Below, one piece after another: positions 60,772-64,000 of a DNA stretch of 64,000 nucleotides (the first letter of the stretch is position 1; each line of letters starts with the position of its first letter). The stretch spans positions 1 through 64,000 of the forward strand of contig PHAR01000011.1 in assembly GCA_002840405.1 (NCBI GenBank), in the 5' to 3' direction. The DNA comes from Deltaproteobacteria bacterium HGW-Deltaproteobacteria-8. GTDB taxonomy: Bacteria; Desulfobacterota; Desulfovibrionia; Desulfovibrionales; Desulfovibrionaceae. The translations under genes were made by a program, and so were the position numbers. Under the pieces are notes generated by a model, which saw only the letters and a list, made by a program, of their open reading frames with translations, was not told the DNA's origin and did no database searches.

Positions 60772-61752
60772 GTGTACGCAATCGCCCCGGCCACCCAGCT
60801 CGAGCTGTTCTGGATGATGCTCTTCATCCGCCGCTTCGAGGAAAAGATCTGCGAGGTCTATGGCGCCCAGGACATGAAGACCCCGGTGCATCTGTGCATC
60901 GGCCAGGAGGCCATCGCCGCCGGCGTGTGCGCGCACCTGGACCGCGCCGACCACCTCACGACCACCCACCGAGGCCACGGCCACTGCCTAGCCAAGGGCA
61001 TGGACCCCTACCGGCTCTACGCCGAGTTCTACGGCCGCACCGAGGGCTGCTGCCACGGCAAGGGCGGCTCCATGCATCCCGCAGACCCCGAGCTGGGTAT
61101 TTCCGGCACCTCGGCCATCGTGGGCGGCGGCATCCCCACGGCCGTGGGCGCGGCCCTGGCCAGCTTTCTGCGCCGTGAAAAGCGCGTGTCCGTGGTCTTT
61201 TTCGGCGACGGCGCCTCGGAAGAGGGTGTGTTCCACGAGAGCCTGAACTTCGCGGCCCTGAAGAAGCTGCCCGTGGTCTTCGTGTGCGAAAACAATTTCT
61301 ACGCCACAGGTTCGCCGCTGTCCTCGCGCCAGCCGCACCCGGAGATCTGGCGGCACGCGGCGGGCTACGGCATCCCCGGCCTGGCCGCGGATGGCAACGA
61401 CGTGCTGGCCGTGTACGCCAGCGCGGCCGGGGCCGTGGCCCGGGCCCGCGCCGGGGAGGGGCCCACGCTGCTCGAATACACGACCTACCGCTGGAAGGGC
61501 CACGTGGGCCCGGACTGCGACTGCGCGCGCGGGGTGCGCCCCCTGGCCGAGCTTGAGGCCTGGCAGGAGCGCTGCCCGGTGGCCGGATTTTTGAAGAAAT
61601 TGCTGGAGGCGGGCCTCGTCACCCAGGCGCAGTACGACGCCCGGCTGGCGGAGATGGACGCGCGCCTCGACGCGGACCTTGCCAAGGCCAAGGCCGCGCC
61701 CTACCCAGAGCCCCATGCCCTGCATGCGGACGTCTACCACCAAAGGTCGTAA
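60772..61752 (+). CDS. Thiamine-diphosphate 2-oxo-acid dehydrogenase E1 alpha subunit
   Basis: The 326-residue protein is an E1 alpha of the pyruvate/acetoin/branched-chain type: RRFEEKICEVYG, GQEAIAAGVCAHL, HRGHGHCLAKGMD, CHGKGGSMH, then the thiamine-diphosphate motif FGDGASEEGVFHES followed by LPVVFVCENNFYA. It starts at GTG 60772, eleven bases after the radical SAM stop. E2 and E3 genes do not follow, so this is unlikely to be a conventional dehydrogenase complex. Confidence 0.9.
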   Translation: MYAIAPATQLELFWMMLFIRRFEEKICEVYGAQDMKTPVHLCIGQEAIAAGVCAHLDRADHLTTTHRGHGHCLAKGMDPYRLYAEFYGRTEGCCHGKGGSMHPADPELGISGTSAIVGGGIPTAVGAALASFLRREKRVSVVFFGDGASEEGVFHESLNFAALKKLPVVFVCENNFYATGSPLSSRQPHPEIWRHAAGYGIPGLAADGNDVLAVYASAAGAVARARAGEGPTLLEYTTYRWKGHVGPDCDCARGVRPLAELEAWQERCPVAGFLKKLLEAGLVTQAQYDARLAEMDARLDADLAKAKAAPYPEPHALHADVYHQRS

Positions 61753-61756
61753 GCCC

Positions 61757-62800
61757 GTGCCCTGGACAAAAATCATTCTCGACAAGAGCGCAGCGCTTTC
61801 CAAACTCACCGAGGGCGGACTGCGTGCGGCCACCTATTGCGAGGCCCTGTGTGAGGCCCAGGCCCAGCTCCTGGAGACCGACGACGCAGTGTTCCTGCTG
61901 GGTGAGGGCCTGGACGAACCGGGCGGGGTCTTCGGGTCCATTGCCGGGCTCTCCGAGCGCTTCGGCAACCGCCGCGTGCTGGACAGCCCCCTGGCCGAGA
62001 ACGGCATGACCGGCATCGCCGTGGGCGCGGCCATGGTCGGCATGCGGCCCATCTTCATCCACATGCGCATGGATTTCCTGCCCATGTGCATGGACCAGAT
62101 CGTGAACCACGCGGCCAAGTGGAATTACATGACCGGCGGGCGGACCAACGTGCCCCTGGTCATCCGCAGCATCATCGGGCGCGGCTGGGGCTCCGCGGCG
62201 CAGCACTCCCAGGGCCTGCACGGGTTCTTCGCGCAGGTCCCCGGCCTCAAGGTCGTGCTGCCCAGCACCCCCTACGACGCCAAGGGCCTGCTCATCGCCG
62301 CCGTGCGCGATGGCAACCCGGTCATGTTCATCGAGCACCGTTGGCTCTACGCCAACACCGGCTTTGTCCCGGCTGAGATGTACGAGGTACCCCTGGGCCA
62401 GGGCGTGGTGCGGCGCAAGGGCCGCGACATCACCGTTGTGGCCCTGTCGCACATGGTCTGGGCGGCCATCCGCGCGGCCGAGATCCTGGCCACGGAGGGC
62501 ATCGACGTGGAGGTCATCGACCCGCGCACGGTGCGCCCCCTGGACGCTGGGCTGATCTGCGAGTCCGTGGCCCGCACCGGGCGGCTGGTCATTGCCGACG
62601 TGGCCAGCCCCAGCGGCGGCTGCTCGGCCGAGATCGCCGCCTGCGTGGCCGAGTCCGAGGCCGTGCGCACGCTCAAGGCGCCCCTCCGCAGGGTCGGCTT
62701 CGCCGAAACGCCCACCCCGTGCAGCCCTGTACTGGAGGCCGCCTTTTACCCGGACCACACCCACATCGCCGACGCCGTGCGCGCCTGCATGCAGGCCTGA
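61757..62800 (+). CDS. Thiamine-diphosphate 2-oxo-acid dehydrogenase E1 beta subunit
   Basis: The 347-residue protein has the E1 beta signatures SPLAENGMTGIAVGAAM, GRTNVPLVIRSIIGRG, GSAAQHSQGLHGFF and a transketolase C-terminal domain (DITVVALSHMVWAAIRAAE). It starts at a GTG five bases after the alpha stop. Together alpha and beta form the heterotetramer that decarboxylates a 2-oxo acid on thiamine diphosphate. With no E2 nearby, the active aldehyde may be condensed onto another molecule, as acetolactate- or phosphonopyruvate-decarboxylase relatives do. Confidence 0.9.
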   Translation: MPWTKIILDKSAALSKLTEGGLRAATYCEALCEAQAQLLETDDAVFLLGEGLDEPGGVFGSIAGLSERFGNRRVLDSPLAENGMTGIAVGAAMVGMRPIFIHMRMDFLPMCMDQIVNHAAKWNYMTGGRTNVPLVIRSIIGRGWGSAAQHSQGLHGFFAQVPGLKVVLPSTPYDAKGLLIAAVRDGNPVMFIEHRWLYANTGFVPAEMYEVPLGQGVVRRKGRDITVVALSHMVWAAIRAAEILATEGIDVEVIDPRTVRPLDAGLICESVARTGRLVIADVASPSGGCSAEIAACVAESEAVRTLKAPLRRVGFAETPTPCSPVLEAAFYPDHTHIADAVRACMQA

Positions 62801-62807
62801 GGAACGC

Positions 62808-63566
62808 ATGGACAAGACACTCAGCATCGTCATCCCGGCCTTCAACGAGGCCGCCAACATCAAGGCCACCGTGGACGAGGTCCTCAAGGCCATCGGCGGC
62901 AGCTTCGTGGACTTTGAGCTGATCATCGTCAACGATGGTAGCGCGGACGACACGGGCCGGATCATAGACGAACTGGGCGCCGCCGACCCGCACGTGAAGC
63001 CCGTGCACAACGAGCAGAACATGGGATTCGGAGCGTCCTACCGGCGCGGGGTGGGCCTGGCGCGCATGAACTACGTGGGAGTTTTTCCCGGCGACAACGA
63101 GATCATCGGCCGGTCCATCGCCCGCATCCTGGCCCTGGTGGGCAGTGCGGACATCATCGTGCCCTTCACCATGAACATGGAGGTGCGCCCATATTCGCGC
63201 CGCCTGTTCTCGCGCCTTTACACGCTGATCATGAACATGGTCTTCACCTGCGAGCTGCAGTACTACAACGGGCCGGTCATCCACAGGCGCGACGTGCTCC
63301 AGGCCACGCCCATAAACACCAGCGGGTTCGCCTTCCAGTCCACGCTCCTGGTGCGCCTGATCCGCAGTGGCCACTCCTTCATCGAGGTGCCCATGTACCT
63401 GCGCCCGCGCCTGGGCGGCCGCTCCACCGCCCTCAAGCTCAAGAACGTTCTGAGCGTCTGTCTGGCCATCGTCCGGCTGGCCAAGACCGTGCATGTGGAC
63501 GAAAAAAGTCGCTACTCCGAGCCGAACAACCGCGTCATGTTCCCCAACACGCCGCCGGGCTCGTAG
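62808..63566 (+). CDS. Family 2 glycosyltransferase (DPM1/polyprenyl-phosphate type)
   Basis: The 252-residue protein has the GT-A fold: LSIVIPAFNEAANI, IIVNDGSADDTGRI, a variant DxD region (GVFPGDNEII) and VPMYLRPRLGGRST near the C-terminus. There is no long C-terminal membrane domain. It likely moves a sugar onto a polyprenyl phosphate carrier at the inner membrane. It begins seven bases after the E1 beta stop. Confidence 0.92.
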   Translation: MDKTLSIVIPAFNEAANIKATVDEVLKAIGGSFVDFELIIVNDGSADDTGRIIDELGAADPHVKPVHNEQNMGFGASYRRGVGLARMNYVGVFPGDNEIIGRSIARILALVGSADIIVPFTMNMEVRPYSRRLFSRLYTLIMNMVFTCELQYYNGPVIHRRDVLQATPINTSGFAFQSTLLVRLIRSGHSFIEVPMYLRPRLGGRSTALKLKNVLSVCLAIVRLAKTVHVDEKSRYSEPNNRVMFPNTPPGS

Positions 63567-63601
63567 AAACAGGCCAGAGGACCAGCCGCGGCAAGGCGAG
63601 G

Positions 63602-64000
63602 ATGATGAAAGACATGCTTCTGGGAGGCCTCTGCCTCTTCACCCTGTGCCAGCTGGCGCACATCGCCGTCTGGCGCGTCCGCGTGCCCCAGGCCTATCCC
63701 CTGTGGCTGCTCGGGGTCTTCGTGGCCTTGCCCACTCTGGGCCTGGGGGGCTGGCTCTGTTGGCTGGCCCTTTCCGGCAGCCCGCTCTGGGGCCGCGACC
63801 TGCTGGTCAGCGTTTTTGGGGCCTATGTGCTGCACGGGGCACTGAGCGGGGTTTACGCCATCGCCTACCCCGGGGTCATCCACTTCAGCCCCACAGTGGA
63901 GATCGTCAAGGCCATCGCCGCGGGCATGCCGCGCGGCGTCACTGTCGGCGAACTCGACCTGCCCCTGTTCACGCCGGACAACATGTTCGCCATGCGCCTG
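63602..64000 (+). CDS. Membrane protein, 3' end beyond the window
   Basis: 133 codons are visible with no stop. Three or four hydrophobic helices (LLGGLCLFTLCQLAHIAVW, LWLLGVFVALPTLGLGG, LLVSVFGAYVLHGAL) precede a soluble stretch (VEIVKAIAAGMPRGVTVGEL). Its ATG follows GCGAGG 36 bases after the GT2 stop. It is presumably a further part of the envelope-glycan operon; family cannot be decided. Confidence 0.7.
   Translation, partial: MMKDMLLGGLCLFTLCQLAHIAVWRVRVPQAYPLWLLGVFVALPTLGLGGWLCWLALSGSPLWGRDLLVSVFGAYVLHGALSGVYAIAYPGVIHFSPTVEIVKAIAAGMPRGVTVGELDLPLFTPDNMFAMRL

Overview
The window is GC-rich chromosomal DNA from a Gram-negative anaerobe, most likely a sulfate-reducing Desulfovibrio-type bacterium (Desulfovibrionaceae). 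The pointers are an NfnAB electron-bifurcating transhydrogenase, a sulfide:quinone-oxidoreductase-like flavoprotein paired with a DUF1641 protein, a membrane sensor kinase with c-type haem motifs, the order hisS-aspS-def-fmt-DUF116, a DUF362/ferredoxin protein, and dispersed GC-rich palindromes between genes. This assignment is inferred from gene content; no rRNA is present.

Layout. 0-6 kb: the end of a secreted msrA, a frameshifted membrane HD-GYP phosphodiesterase gene, and a large PEP-synthase-like protein that lacks the usual C-terminal barrel. 5.8-14 kb: a leftward redox/sulfur signalling block of two Rrf2 regulators, an SQR-like flavoprotein, DUF1641, a single-domain response regulator, a receiver-PAS-kinase and a haem-type sensor kinase. 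14.2-19.7 kb: a small integrated element with inverted repeats, a tyrosine recombinase, an overlapping small gene, an orphan gene and a large serine recombinase. 20.2-25.1 kb: nitrogen control (amtB-glnK-glnD), with a candidate sigma-54 promoter in an AT-rich leader. 25-34 kb: a DUF805 protein, a coiled-coil secreted protein, a hydantoinase-like plus histone-deacetylase-like gene pair, a DUF362 ferredoxin protein, and a lipoprotein with a small helical partner. 34-41 kb: GNAT, a Cys-rich secreted protein, thiM-thiE, an aminotransferase, an ABC permease, and tRNA-Val and tRNA-Asp. 41-50 kb: DUF116, fmt, def, aspS, hisS, a 4-OT-like tautomerase and nfnAB. 50-53 kb: small unknown genes, an OmpR-type regulator and a GT4 glycosyltransferase.

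53.6-64 kb (running off the end): a rightward envelope-glycan operon preceded by an ops/JUMPstart-like element. It encodes a multi-spanning membrane protein, a deoxyhypusine-synthase-like/nucleotidyltransferase fusion, a nucleotidyltransferase/PfkB-kinase fusion in the reverse order of HldE and with a degenerate HxGH motif, a radical SAM enzyme, thiamine-diphosphate E1 alpha and beta subunits without E2 or E3, a GT2 glycosyltransferase and a membrane protein. It looks like a pathway that makes, activates and transfers an unusual small head group or sugar, and it is the best candidate here for an undescribed system.

A dispersed palindrome family (near 19.8, 20.0, 26.85, 47.6 and 53.35 kb) keeps its base pairing through compensatory changes. 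No CRISPR array, rRNA or TPP riboswitch was found.
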